Assembly: GCA_026390815.1 (NCBI GenBank)
Contig: JAPLFH010000034.1
Coordinates: 1-64,000 of the forward strand
Reading direction: 5' to 3'
Origin: Ignavibacteriales bacterium
GTDB lineage: Bacteria; Bacteroidota; Ignavibacteria; Ignavibacteriales; SURF-24
Length of the DNA stretch: 64,000 nt
A program made the translations under genes and the position numbers. The notes beneath the pieces are model-generated. The model was given only the letters and a program-made list of their open reading frames with translations. It had not been told where the DNA came from and made no database searches. Below, piece by piece: positions 45,734-55,392 of the stretch. Positions within the stretch are counted from its first letter, which is position 1; the number at the start of each line of letters is the position of its first letter.

Positions 45734-46375
45734 GAGAATCAAAGACTTTGCAACATTAACAGCGCTCATTGCATCCTGCCCATAACCATCTGCTCCAATT
45801 TCAACAGCCCAGCGTTTTGTAACCGGCGCACCACCAACTAATATTTTTACTTTCCCACGAAGACCTGCTTCCTCCAAAGCTTCAATCGTTGTCTTTTGCA
45901 TTGTCATTGTTGTTGTAAGCAAAGAACTCATTCCAACTATATTTGCATTATGCTTAATGACTGTATCAATAAATTTTTGCGGGGAAACATTAACACCCAG
46001 ATCAATAACATCAAAACCATTTGCTGAAAGCATAATTGAAACAAGGCTCTTCCCAATTTCGTGAATATCGCCTTGAACAGTTCCCAAAACCACGGTTCCC
46101 AGAACTTCTCTTTTATTACCCAGCTTCAAAGCTTCCGGTTCAAGAATAGCCATTGCCGCTTTCATCGCTTCGCCAGCCATAACTAGATGCGGAAGAAACA
46201 TTGTACCAGCAGTAAACTGTTCGCCAACGTAATTCATTCCTGCAACATAACCTTTGTTTATAATTTCCAAAGGAGGAATTCCTTTATCGACCGCCATCCG
46301 TGCTAAAGTTTTTGCTTCACCGATTTCACCATCTATTACACTCTGTGCTATCAATTGGAATAACTTATCATTCAT
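45713..46375 (-). CDS. Corrinoid (B12-binding) methyltransferase protein
   Basis: Carries the methylcobamide between methyltransferases. 220 residues: helical cap (about 1-85), then the Rossmann-like B12 domain with the cobalt ligand motif DIHEIG (D103, H105, G108) and GMSSLL...GGAPVT later. It is partnered by the MttB-like gene downstream. No second methyltransferase (corrinoid to folate or CoM) and no reactivating ATPase is in the window. The C terminus runs into a repeat. Confidence 0.92.
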   Translation of the reverse strand: MNDKLFQLIAQSVIDGEIGEAKTLARMAVDKGIPPLEIINKGYVAGMNYVGEQFTAGTMFLPHLVMAGEAMKAAMAILEPEALKLGNKREVLGTVVLGTVQGDIHEIGKSLVSIMLSANGFDVIDLGVNVSPQKFIDTVIKHNANIVGMSSLLTTTMTMQKTTIEALEEAGLRGKVKILVGGAPVTKRWAVEIGADGYGQDAMSAVNVAKSLILNPRISV

Positions 46376-46597
46376 TTTTATCTTGATTTGTTTGAATGCA
46401 AAAATAGAATTATGAATTCAAAGTTCAAAACTAAAAAGTGATTTTGAAAATTATCCTTGGTATTTTATTTCTAAGAATTTTACAACGATTTATTTTACAA
46501 ACAAAAATTTCTATATTAAGCAACGACTGAATAAGTTTTTTATGATCTTTCCCCTGAAAGATTAAAATAATTTTTCCGAAAAAATTGGAGAGAAGCA

Positions 46598-49500
46598 ATG
46601 CTATCAAAAATTTACAAATCGCTATTTATTATTATAGCTTTAACAATTACCACTACGATTATTGCACAGGTTACTCCTGGTGATCCAACCGCGATTCCGG
46701 TAGAGTTCAGATTCACGTGGGATTTAAATCCTACAGATTCCGGTATTGGAATTAACGGCAGCATGAATGGATGGATAAACGGTATTTATAAAATGAAAGA
46801 GGTTGAACCTAAATTATGGAAAGTTAAACTTGAACTTCAGCCAGGATCCTACACTTATAAAATTGTAAAATATATTGATACGGTCGGGCAAAGTGGGGTT
46901 ACCGGCTACTTTACTGATCCGCTTAATTCAAATTTCGGAGGACCTTTTAATGATTCTTTTATGGATGTTACCGACCCAATGATTTATTACTTGCTTCCAA
47001 AGAATGGTTCGGTTACTTCAAACACAAAACCTGTTTTTATGGCAAACTTTGCAGTAGCAAATCAAAGCCTGCTTGATATAGATAAAATTGAATTTACACT
47101 TGATGGAGCCATAATTCCTAATGCCAAGGATTATTATGACGTGGTGAGTAAGATTTTCACATATAATCCTTCGGAAGATTTAGCAACCGGATCGCATACT
47201 GCCATCATAAAAATTTTTAATACAGTTGGTAGCGTGGCAGAAGAGACAACTACTTTTTCAATTGCAAGCGGTATAAGCACTGCTCCTTATACTTTCATCT
47301 TCGATTCCCAAAGCCCAAATTTCAACTTCCAGAGCACGGTAAAAACAGTTGGCGTTAAAGGAACCTTTAATTTTGAAGGTCTGGACGAAATGAAAGACAG
47401 TAATGGAGTTTATTCTGTTACCAGAGAATTAAATGTTGGACAGGAAGAACAATATACTTATATCGTAAATGGTGGCTCATACATTAATGATCCTGATAAT
47501 CCCAATCTTTCTTCCCGCCACAGAACGATGGTGGTAAAAAAATTAAATGCACGTTCTGAATACAAATATTTTACTCCACCTTCAGGAATTAGCTACACCT
47601 CTCCTTTGCCAGGTCTTGATTTGAAAGCTTTTCTTACTCCGAGTGATTCTAATTATGCAATCAATCCAGCCGGCATTTTTCTTAAATACGATGGATCTTT
47701 AGCCAGACCAACAAAAACAAAAATCGGGAATGACTACGAAGTAAAAATAAAAATAAATAATCCTGCTGAAGGAAGGCATGTAGTTGAATGGAATGGTAAG
47801 GATGATCATGGGAACAACTCATGGACTTCAACTTACACATTCGGTGTTTATCCCGCCAATTCCGGTTTTCATTATGTTGATGGAGAAAACGATGATAAAG
47901 GAACCGGAGCATACGTCTACCCTTATGGGGTTGCAGCAAACTCCGCTGATATTCGTGAACTGAATATTAAAGCAAACACTAGTCTTGATTCTCTAATCTT
48001 CACAATTAAGATGGAGCAGATTAATAAGAATACAAGAATAGGATTTGGAATAGTAAACAATCTAAATGGAAAATTTGTAGAAGCACCGGCAGATGTTGAA
48101 TTGAAAATTCCTGAATGGAATGGCAGAGGAATCTTTGCAATTTTAGCGGCTCCTGGTACAGATTATTTTGATCCTGAAAATGAAAATATTATTTATACTT
48201 CCCGCGAACCGATGGTAAAAGGATTAACAATTGCACCTGATGTAATTGGTGTTGCAAATAATGAATTCCGTTTTACAGTGCCGCTTAATTTATTGGAAAC
48301 GGTACTTGGTACTTTCAAGGATAAATGGTACTTCGGCGCATATTCTTATTTGAAAGATCAGAATGGAACAATTGAAATTACAGAAGCCAATGGTGGTTCT
48401 GCTGCTGAAGAAGATCCGGATGTTTATGATGTTACTTTTTTTGCAGACACAAAATTCCAGGAAAGATTGTTAAGCAACTTCAGTTCTGCCAATCAGATTG
48501 GCGGACCACGGATTGCTGTTATTGGAAGCGACCAGCGCGGTTATGGTGCTGTAACTCCAGCCGATATTGATCCCAATTTGGGTGCTGCACCGGAAGTAAA
48601 AATCTATGCAAACGGCGGTGATTTGCTCTATCAACCAGTTAGAGTAAAGGGATTTGCCGATGTTCTTTTCGGTACAACTGTTACTTTGGATGTAAATGGA
48701 ATGGCATTCAACGCTGTAACGAATGATAAGAAAGAATTTGATATTGATGTTCCTTTGGTGGAAGGCGAAAATAAAATTATTGCATCCGTTCCGTTTGGTA
48801 ATAATAAAACTAGCAGCAGTGTTCCGGTAATTTATAACTATTTAATCAATCATAAACCGGTTGCAAAAATTTACAAAAACATTTCCGCCAGTTCAGTGGA
48901 ATTAAATGCCGATAGTTCCTACGATCCTGATGGTTCAAATTTGGTTTATTCCTGGTATCAGGATAAAGACAATCCTGCACAAGTAAATTTGTCAAACACA
49001 ACAAGTTCAACAACATCTTTTTCGTTTCCGCAGAAGCAAGGCGAGTATTATTTTACACTAAAAGCAAAGGATATTGCAAATGATACCGGCTGGGCAAGAG
49101 CAGTTGTTGTAGTTAAACAAGGATCAGCCATACAACCAGACTTAACAAAATGGCATCCAGCGTGGGCAGACAGCGCAATTTTTTATTGTGTCTTTGTAAG
49201 AACTTTTGATGCTTCCGGAACATTCAATGGAATTACAGCCCGGATGCAGGAACTTAAAAATCTTGGTGTAACCGGAATATGGCTCCTGCCAATTCATCCC
49301 TCAACCGGAAACATGGGACCCGATAATCCAGGTTATGCAATTACAGATTATATGAACATTCTTTCAGATTATGGTACCAAGCAGGATTTTAAAAATTTTG
49401 TAAATACTGCACATCAATATGGAATAAGGGTGATATTGGATCACGTAATTCAGCATACTTCCGATCTTCATCCGTTTATGAAAGATGCAAATAAATACAA

Positions 49501-50791
49501 AGACGCATCTCCTTACTATCCTTTTTATTATTGGGATGCAAATAAAAATTTCCAATATCTTTTCACTTGGGTAGATTTGCCTTCTATTAATTACAGCCAG
49601 GAAACTACAAGAGATTACCTTGTAAGAATGGCTAAGTACTGGGTGCAGGATTTTAATATAGATGGTTATCGTTGTGATGTTGCCTGGGCAATCGATTCAC
49701 TTAGAACTGAAGGACCAGCCTACTGGCAAAGATGGAGAAGTGAAATTAAAAATCTGAAACCGGATGTTTTCCTTTTGGCAGAAGGCGATGCCTGGCAGAC
49801 AAAATTATTTAACAAGAAATTTGATGCGGCGTATGACTGGAAATGGTTTGGTGCAATGAAAGGTGTAATTTCAACAACACAAAGCATAGATAACCTGGAC
49901 AAATGGATTACTTCGTATGAAGGTCCGGGGTTCCCTAAACAAGCGCTTACATTTAAATTTATGGAAAACCAGGACGAGCAGCGGTTTATTGAAGCCTACG
50001 GAATTGCAAATACCAAAGTTGCCGCGGCTCATTTATTAACAGCGCCAGGTGTTCCAATGCTTTATGCGGGACAGGAAGTTGGCGAAGTAACAAACAGAGG
50101 CAACATTAATTGGAATGATCCCAATAACCTGCTGCCCTATTACAAAAAATTAATTGAAATAAGAAAAAATAATCCTGCGCTTGCGTATGGCGATTTCCAG
50201 AGGATTTCCAATACATCAACAGATAAAGTTTATTCATATCTCCGTAGATTTGGATCAAACAACGTTATTGTAAACTGCAACTTCAGTTCATCAACGGTTA
50301 ACATGGCTTTTACCGTTCCGTTAGATAAAATCAGCTTCGATTCAACTTCAACTTTTTATCTTGTTGATCCTTTGAATGGAGTATCGCCAAAAGTAAAAGG
50401 AACAGACCTGAAAAGTTACTGGGTAACAATTCCACCCTCAGGAGTGCAGATTTACATTTTATCCAACGAGCCTTTGACGGAAGTTGATGACCAGAGTAAA
50501 GCTAAACCGCTTTCATTTGACTTAGCACAGAATTATCCTAATCCGTTCAACCCTTCTACTACGATAAAATATTCTTTGCCGTTTGCAAGCAAAATAAAAA
50601 TCTCCGTTTATAATGTTGTTGGACAAAAAGTAGATGAGTTGATTAATAGAGAACAAAATGCCGGTTACTATGATGTTGTCTGGAATGCCGCAAACTATGC
50701 ATCTGGAATATATATTTACAATATTGAAGCAACTGCGTTAAATGGAAAAGGAAATTATCGCGTGGCGAAAAAGATGGTATTGGTAAAGTGA
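46598..50791 (+). CDS. Secreted multidomain GH13 alpha-amylase-family glycosidase with type IX sorting domain
   Basis: Hydrolyses or transfers alpha-glucans outside the cell. 1397 residues: signal peptide (about 1-23), two E-set/CBM-like beta domains (about 35-105 and 235-320), further beta modules, a glucodextranase-like domain (about 690-750), an Ig/PKD-like domain (about 755-840), the GH13 barrel (about 855-1290) and a C-terminal sorting domain (about 1310-1397, NYPNPFNPSTTIKYSLP). Likely nucleophile D1027 (GYRCDVA), acid/base E1062 (LLAEGD) and third acid D1126. Variants: region I reads DHVIQH and region IV ENQDEQ where NHD is usual. Good start signal (GGAGAGAAG). A terminator follows. 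Confidence 0.92.
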   Translation: MLSKIYKSLFIIIALTITTTIIAQVTPGDPTAIPVEFRFTWDLNPTDSGIGINGSMNGWINGIYKMKEVEPKLWKVKLELQPGSYTYKIVKYIDTVGQSGVTGYFTDPLNSNFGGPFNDSFMDVTDPMIYYLLPKNGSVTSNTKPVFMANFAVANQSLLDIDKIEFTLDGAIIPNAKDYYDVVSKIFTYNPSEDLATGSHTAIIKIFNTVGSVAEETTTFSIASGISTAPYTFIFDSQSPNFNFQSTVKTVGVKGTFNFEGLDEMKDSNGVYSVTRELNVGQEEQYTYIVNGGSYINDPDNPNLSSRHRTMVVKKLNARSEYKYFTPPSGISYTSPLPGLDLKAFLTPSDSNYAINPAGIFLKYDGSLARPTKTKIGNDYEVKIKINNPAEGRHVVEWNGKDDHGNNSWTSTYTFGVYPANSGFHYVDGENDDKGTGAYVYPYGVAANSADIRELNIKANTSLDSLIFTIKMEQINKNTRIGFGIVNNLNGKFVEAPADVELKIPEWNGRGIFAILAAPGTDYFDPENENIIYTSREPMVKGLTIAPDVIGVANNEFRFTVPLNLLETVLGTFKDKWYFGAYSYLKDQNGTIEITEANGGSAAEEDPDVYDVTFFADTKFQERLLSNFSSANQIGGPRIAVIGSDQRGYGAVTPADIDPNLGAAPEVKIYANGGDLLYQPVRVKGFADVLFGTTVTLDVNGMAFNAVTNDKKEFDIDVPLVEGENKIIASVPFGNNKTSSSVPVIYNYLINHKPVAKIYKNISASSVELNADSSYDPDGSNLVYSWYQDKDNPAQVNLSNTTSSTTSFSFPQKQGEYYFTLKAKDIANDTGWARAVVVVKQGSAIQPDLTKWHPAWADSAIFYCVFVRTFDASGTFNGITARMQELKNLGVTGIWLLPIHPSTGNMGPDNPGYAITDYMNILSDYGTKQDFKNFVNTAHQYGIRVILDHVIQHTSDLHPFMKDANKYKDASPYYPFYYWDANKNFQYLFTWVDLPSINYSQETTRDYLVRMAKYWVQDFNIDGYRCDVAWAIDSLRTEGPAYWQRWRSEIKNLKPDVFLLAEGDAWQTKLFNKKFDAAYDWKWFGAMKGVISTTQSIDNLDKWITSYEGPGFPKQALTFKFMENQDEQRFIEAYGIANTKVAAAHLLTAPGVPMLYAGQEVGEVTNRGNINWNDPNNLLPYYKKLIEIRKNNPALAYGDFQRISNTSTDKVYSYLRRFGSNNVIVNCNFSSSTVNMAFTVPLDKISFDSTSTFYLVDPLNGVSPKVKGTDLKSYWVTIPPSGVQIYILSNEPLTEVDDQSKAKPLSFDLAQNYPNPFNPSTTIKYSLPFASKIKISVYNVVGQKVDELINREQNAGYYDVVWNAANYASGIYIYNIEATALNGKGNYRVAKKMVLVK

Positions 50792-50806
50792 TTTTATTTT
50801 CTTATT

Positions 50807-50839
50807 AGAAGTGACATATCTCGGTGATATGTCATTTCT
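50807..50839 (+). terminator. Terminator of the glycosidase gene
   Basis: AGAAGTGACATATC and GATATGTCATTTCT form a 14-bp stem with one G-T pair and a 5-base loop, followed by GTTTTATTT, 16 bp after the stop codon. Confidence 0.85.
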
Positions 50840-50981
50840 GTTTTATTTCAACTTGACATTCCGATTTTAAAAATTCATATTGGGACAAAAATTCGAACCA
50901 TTTCGGATTTTTAATAGAAGGCATTAAGAATGAATCATTCTTAATTATTTTTTAATCATATCCTAAAAAAATGGAGCATTT

Positions 50982-52247
50982 ATGAATACAGCTAAATTAA
51001 TCCTTGAAGGAAAGGAGTATGAGCTTCCGGTTATAGTTGGTACCGAGGGAGAAGTTGCCATAGACATTTCTACCCTGCGAGCTAAATCAGTAGCAATAAC
51101 AATGGATTCAGGTTATGGTAATACCGGTTCCTGTGAAAGTGCTATAACTTTTATTGATGGCGAAAAAGGAATTTTGCATTACCGCGGTTATCCAATAGAA
51201 GTTTTGGCGCGGCAAAGCAACTTTGTAGAAGTTAGTTATTTACTTATATACGGTCACCTTCCAACTAAGCAGGAAATGGATGATTTTAAATATGAATTAA
51301 CTCATCACAGCCTTTTGCCGGAAGATATGAAAAAGTTTTACGAAGGTGTTCCTCATAACGCGCATCCGATGGGAGTGCTTTCTTCAATGGTTACTTCGCT
51401 AACCGGTTATTATTCAGCAAAAGATGATGATGATTTAAATGTAATCCGCCTTCTTGCAAAACTTAAAACTTTGGCTGCATTTACTTATAAAAATTTAATC
51501 GGGCAACCATATATTTATCCAAGAAATGAATTAGGTTACGCCGCTGATTTTCTTCATATGATGTTTGCGGTTCCATCAGAACCATATGAAATACCACAAG
51601 AACTTGAAAAGGCTTTGGACCTTCTTTTAATCCTGCATGCTGATCATGAACAAAACTGCAGTACTTCAACAGTTAGAATGGTTGGAAGCAGTGAAGCAAA
51701 TCTGTTCGCTTCAATTTCGGCAGGCATAAGCGCTTTGTGGGGGAAACTACACGGTGGTGCAAACCAGGCTGTTCTTGAAATGCTGGAGATGATTAAGGCT
51801 GATGGTGGTAATTACAAAAAATTTGTTGATATGGCAAAGGATAAAAATTCCAACTTTAAGTTAATGGGCTTTGGGCACCGTGTTTATAAAAACTTCGATC
51901 CTCGCGCTACAATTCTTAAAGAAGCCGCCGATAAAGTTCTAAATCAACTTGGTAAAAATGATCCTTTGTTAGACATTGCAAAAAATCTGGAGAGAGTTGC
52001 GCTTGAAGATAATTATTTTGTTGAAAGAAAACTTTATCCAAATGTTGATTTCTACAGCGGAATAATTTATCGTGCGATGGGAATTCCTACCGATATGTTC
52101 ACAGTAATGTTTGCCCTTGGAAGATTACCCGGATGGATTGCTCAATGGAAAGAAATGAGAAGTGATTCACATGCTCGGATTTATAGACCGCGCCAGATTT
52201 ATGTTGGAGCCGTAAATCAAACATATGTTCCATTGGATAAAAGATAA
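50982..52247 (+). CDS. gltA: Citrate synthase
   Basis: Condenses acetyl-CoA and oxaloacetate to citrate. 421 residues, hexameric (type II) form by length and the N-terminal beta domain. Active-site residues visible: LHADHEQNCSTSTVRM, LHGGANQAVLEML, GFGHRVYKNFDPRA and YPNVDFYSG (catalytic His, His, Asp). The start ATG follows TGGAGC. Monocistronic, ending in a hairpin. Confidence 0.96.
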   Translation: MNTAKLILEGKEYELPVIVGTEGEVAIDISTLRAKSVAITMDSGYGNTGSCESAITFIDGEKGILHYRGYPIEVLARQSNFVEVSYLLIYGHLPTKQEMDDFKYELTHHSLLPEDMKKFYEGVPHNAHPMGVLSSMVTSLTGYYSAKDDDDLNVIRLLAKLKTLAAFTYKNLIGQPYIYPRNELGYAADFLHMMFAVPSEPYEIPQELEKALDLLLILHADHEQNCSTSTVRMVGSSEANLFASISAGISALWGKLHGGANQAVLEMLEMIKADGGNYKKFVDMAKDKNSNFKLMGFGHRVYKNFDPRATILKEAADKVLNQLGKNDPLLDIAKNLERVALEDNYFVERKLYPNVDFYSGIIYRAMGIPTDMFTVMFALGRLPGWIAQWKEMRSDSHARIYRPRQIYVGAVNQTYVPLDKR

Positions 52248-52258
52248 TTTTTATTATG

Positions 52259-52280
52259 ACCCCACGATAACTCGTGGGGT
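52259..52280 (+). terminator. Hairpin after citrate synthase
   Basis: ACCCCACGA and TCGTGGGGT, perfect 9-bp stem with a TAAC loop, 12 bp after the stop. No long T run, so termination strength is uncertain. Confidence 0.6.
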
Positions 52281-52383
52281 TAACTTAAAAGCGAATCTTC
52301 TGAAAAAATAAATTAGTTGGCGATTGGAAAAATCGTGGTTTCAAAAATGGATTAAAGATTTCTAATTTCCGATTTTGAAAATG

Positions 52384-52701
52384 TTATTCAAACTCAACAA
52401 GCAATTCACCTTTGGCTACCATACTGCCAGGTTTTACATGAATTGTTTTAATAATAAAATCTTGTGGAGAGATAATTGTGTTCTTCATCTTCATTGCTTC
52501 AAATACAAGAAGTTTATCTCCACGCTTAACACTTTGCCCTTTCTTAACACACAATTCCAAAATATTACCGGGTAATATTGCATTAAGCTTCTTTGGATCA
52601 GCAGGAATGTATGGTTTTCTGCGAATAAACTTTGGAGTTAATTTAGCTTCGTAAGAAGTATCATCAATTATAACTTTGTAAAAATCGTTTATATTATCCA
52701 T
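52384..52701 (-). CDS. Biotin/lipoyl carrier protein of an acyl-CoA carboxylase or decarboxylase
   Basis: 105 residues; a short N-terminal extension and a biotinyl domain with the biotin-attachment site EAMKM (Lys in the middle, about residue 71) and the partner turn at KPGSMVAKG. It lies 2 bp after the stop of the carboxyltransferase gene, so the two form one enzyme. A terminator was not seen at its end. Confidence 0.9.
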   Translation of the reverse strand: MDNINDFYKVIIDDTSYEAKLTPKFIRRKPYIPADPKKLNAILPGNILELCVKKGQSVKRGDKLLVFEAMKMKNTIISPQDFIIKTIHVKPGSMVAKGELLVEFE

Positions 52702-52703
52702 AA

Positions 52704-54248
52704 TTAAAAAGGTGGAATTCCGTGCTTCTTGTTGGGTCGTAACTCAACTTTATTTGCCGATAATCTAAATGCATGTAAAAGTGTTGATCTTGTTTCTTCC
52801 GGATTAATCACTGCATCTATATGCCCCGCGGCGGCGGCAACATAAGGATTTGCAAATTTCTCGCTATACTCCTGCACTTTCTTTTTTCTCATTGCATCAG
52901 GATCTTCTGCTGTAGCAATTTCATTTTTGAAAATTATATTAGCGGCGCCTTCTGGTCCCATTACAGCAATTTCTGCTGTGGGCCAGGCATAAACAAAATC
53001 AGCACCCAGATGGCGCGAGCACATTGCTATGTATCCGCCACCGTAAGCCTTACGTAAAATAATTGTTATTTTGGGAACAGACGCTTCACTATAAGCATAC
53101 AAAACTTTAGCGCCATGACGAATAACTCCGGCATGCTCCTGATCGATACCAGGAAGGTATCCGGGTAAATCTACAAGAGTTAATAAAGGAATATTAAACG
53201 CATCGCAGAACCGGATAAATCTTGCGGCTTTATCGGATGAATCAACATCAAGAACTCCCGCCAAAACCATTGGCTGATTGCCAACAATACCTACGGTATG
53301 ACCATCCATCCTTGCAAAACCAATAACAATATTTGCTGCCCACATTTCCTGGATTTCAAGGAAATCGGAATCATCACAAATGGCTTTAATAACATCGCGA
53401 ATGTCGTAAGGTTTGCTCGCTTCAGTTGGAATTATTTTATCAATTCTAAATTGAGGTTTGGGAAGTTTGGATGGAAATACTTCCGCTTTCTTTCTGTTGT
53501 TCCAGGGAATGAATGTGATTAGCTTCTTTATCTGTTCAAAACATTCATACTCGCTTAAAGCAAAGAAATGTGCGTTGCCGGAAATTTCCGTTTGCACTCT
53601 TGCCCCGCCAAGATCTTCCATCGATATTTCTTCACCAAGAACAGTTTTAATTACTTCCGGACCAGTGATAAACATTTTGGAAATTTTATCTACTACAAAA
53701 ACAAAATCAGTTAATGCTGGCGAATAAACTGCTCCGCCGGCACATGGACCAAGTATTACAGAGATTTGCGGAATTACTCCCGAAGCTAATGTATTGCGGT
53801 AAAAAATGTCTCCATATCCTGCCAAAGAATTTACACCTTCCTGAATTCGGGCACCACCAGAATCATTTATTCCGATTAGAGGAACACCCATCTTAATTGC
53901 GTGATCCATAATCTTTGTAATTTTTTTTGCATGCATCAATCCAAGTGATCCGCCTGCGACTGTAAAATCCTGTGCAAAAATACAAATTGGATGACCGAAT
54001 ATGGTTCCCGAACCAGTAATTACTCCATCTGCGGGAAGAATCTTTTTATCCATATCAAAATCTTTTGCCTGATGTTCTACAAAAAGATCGGTTTCCTGGA
54101 ACGAGCCTGGATCGAGAAGAATTTTAATTCTTTCCCTTGCCGGAAGTTTTCCCATTGCCATCTGTTTTTGGATAGCCTTGGCGCCACCACCCGCAGAAAT
54201 TGTATCCTTCCGTTTAAATAAATCTATGATTTTACTTGCTAAAGACAC
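52704..54248 (-). CDS. Biotin-dependent acyl-CoA carboxyltransferase (methylmalonyl/propionyl-CoA type)
   Basis: Transfers carboxyl between biotin and an acyl-CoA. 514 residues, the usual MmdA/PccB size. The start is GTG at 54248, with GAGGC upstream; the next ATG would drop a conserved part. Segments seen: GLMHAKKITKIMDHA, INDSGGARIQEGVNSLAGYG, the oxyanion stretch GPCAGGAVYSPAL and later VDLPGYLPGIDQEHAGVIRHGAK. Whether it acts as propionyl-CoA carboxylase or methylmalonyl-CoA decarboxylase is not decided: neither a biotin carboxylase nor a membrane beta subunit is adjacent. Confidence 0.93.
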   Translation of the reverse strand: MSLASKIIDLFKRKDTISAGGGAKAIQKQMAMGKLPARERIKILLDPGSFQETDLFVEHQAKDFDMDKKILPADGVITGSGTIFGHPICIFAQDFTVAGGSLGLMHAKKITKIMDHAIKMGVPLIGINDSGGARIQEGVNSLAGYGDIFYRNTLASGVIPQISVILGPCAGGAVYSPALTDFVFVVDKISKMFITGPEVIKTVLGEEISMEDLGGARVQTEISGNAHFFALSEYECFEQIKKLITFIPWNNRKKAEVFPSKLPKPQFRIDKIIPTEASKPYDIRDVIKAICDDSDFLEIQEMWAANIVIGFARMDGHTVGIVGNQPMVLAGVLDVDSSDKAARFIRFCDAFNIPLLTLVDLPGYLPGIDQEHAGVIRHGAKVLYAYSEASVPKITIILRKAYGGGYIAMCSRHLGADFVYAWPTAEIAVMGPEGAANIIFKNEIATAEDPDAMRKKKVQEYSEKFANPYVAAAAGHIDAVINPEETRSTLLHAFRLSANKVELRPNKKHGIPPF

Positions 54249-54360
54249 TTTAGTTGCCTCAAAAATATTATTTCTAAATTCTATCTGATTGTAATCCCTT
54301 TTACATCAAACATGGGGAAGAAAGATAACAAAATTCTATGATATAAGGTAATAGAGCGAA

Positions 54361-54402
54361 GAGTGAAGAACGGAGAGTGAAGAACGGAGAGTGAAGAAAA
54401 CG
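54361..54402. repeat. Three tandem 14-bp units
   Basis: GAGTGAAGAACGGA twice in full (54361-54374, 54375-54388) and a third, altered copy. It lies between two genes and is of the same purine-rich kind as the array near 56641. Confidence 0.8.
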
Positions 54403-54475
54403 ATGAACAACTATGAAAATTGGAAATTTTATTCGTCTTTAATTCATCACTCTACGTTCTTCGTTCTAAACTAAT

Positions 54476-55276
54476 TTACTTTCCCGCAACAACTGTAATG
54501 CTTAAAATTCCAGAGCCGGAATTTTTATATTCATCAAGCTCGGTTTGTGAAAGATAGTTTAGCAATAATTTGTCCGGTAATGTAATCCGCTTTTCGGTTT
54601 TTATTTCGGTATTTTTAAAACCGGCTTTGCTAATTGCATTAAGATAATCTTCCATCTTTAATGCGCCCGCAACACAGCCGGCGTACATTGCAGCAGACTC
54701 AAGAATTTTTCCGGGCAGTTCACCTTTAATTACCAAATCGGATACACAGAAATGTGCACCGGTTTTAAGCACACGGTAAATCTCGGCAAATGCTTTTTCC
54801 TTATTTGGAACAAGATTTAAAACGCAGTTACTAATTACTACATCCGCAAAATTATTTTCTAATGGAAGGCTTTCAATCTCACCTAATTTGAATTCGACAT
54901 TATTGAATCCAAGTTTAGCTTTGTTTTTTTCAGCCTTGATCACCATTTCCGGAGTCATATCTATTCCAATTACTTTTCCGGTTTTACCAACAAATGAGTG
55001 GGCAACAAAAACATCATTACCGGCACCGGAGCCAAGATCAACAACAGTATCGCCTTCTTTTATTCCAGCGTGTTCAGTTGGAAGCCCACAGCCCAAACCT
55101 AAATCAGCATCTGCAACATAACCCTGAAGGTTTGAATATTCATCTTCAAGTATTGTGTAATCGTCTTTAGAACTGCTGCTGCAACCACATCCGCAACCGG
55201 ATTTAATCTCACTACGGATTGCAATTTCCGCATATTTGTCTTTTACGATTTCTTTTATTTCTTTTTCTGAGTTCAT
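54476..55276 (-). CDS. arsM: Arsenite S-adenosylmethyltransferase
   Basis: Methylates As(III) using SAM, giving volatile or less retained arsenicals. 266 residues with a Cys-rich N-terminal start (CGCGC, 28-32), SAM motif VVDLGSGAGND (78-88), and the three conserved arsenic-binding cysteines at C63 (GLGCG), C151 (SNCVLNLVP) and C201 (YAGCVAGA). It is last in the leftward arsenic/redox cluster. An inverted repeat lies between it and ccdA. Confidence 0.93.
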   Translation of the reverse strand: MNSEKEIKEIVKDKYAEIAIRSEIKSGCGCGCSSSSKDDYTILEDEYSNLQGYVADADLGLGCGLPTEHAGIKEGDTVVDLGSGAGNDVFVAHSFVGKTGKVIGIDMTPEMVIKAEKNKAKLGFNNVEFKLGEIESLPLENNFADVVISNCVLNLVPNKEKAFAEIYRVLKTGAHFCVSDLVIKGELPGKILESAAMYAGCVAGALKMEDYLNAISKAGFKNTEIKTEKRITLPDKLLLNYLSQTELDEYKNSGSGILSITVVAGK

Positions 55277-55315
55277 TTTTTGTCTCCTGTAAATTATTTA
55301 TTAGATCGATTTGTT

Positions 55316-55373
55316 AATTGCTAAATTGTTGCATTGTTAAATTGTTCTTCCACTAAAAAACAATTTAGCAATT
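55316..55373. repeat. 15-bp inverted repeat between ccdA and arsM
   Basis: AATTGCTAAATTGTT (55316-55330) and AACAATTTAGCAATT (55359-55373), perfect, with a 28-base loop. Could attenuate transcription into arsM. TTGCTAAATTGTT also occurs near 16563. Confidence 0.65.
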
Positions 55374-55392
55374 GAACAATTTTACATTTCAT

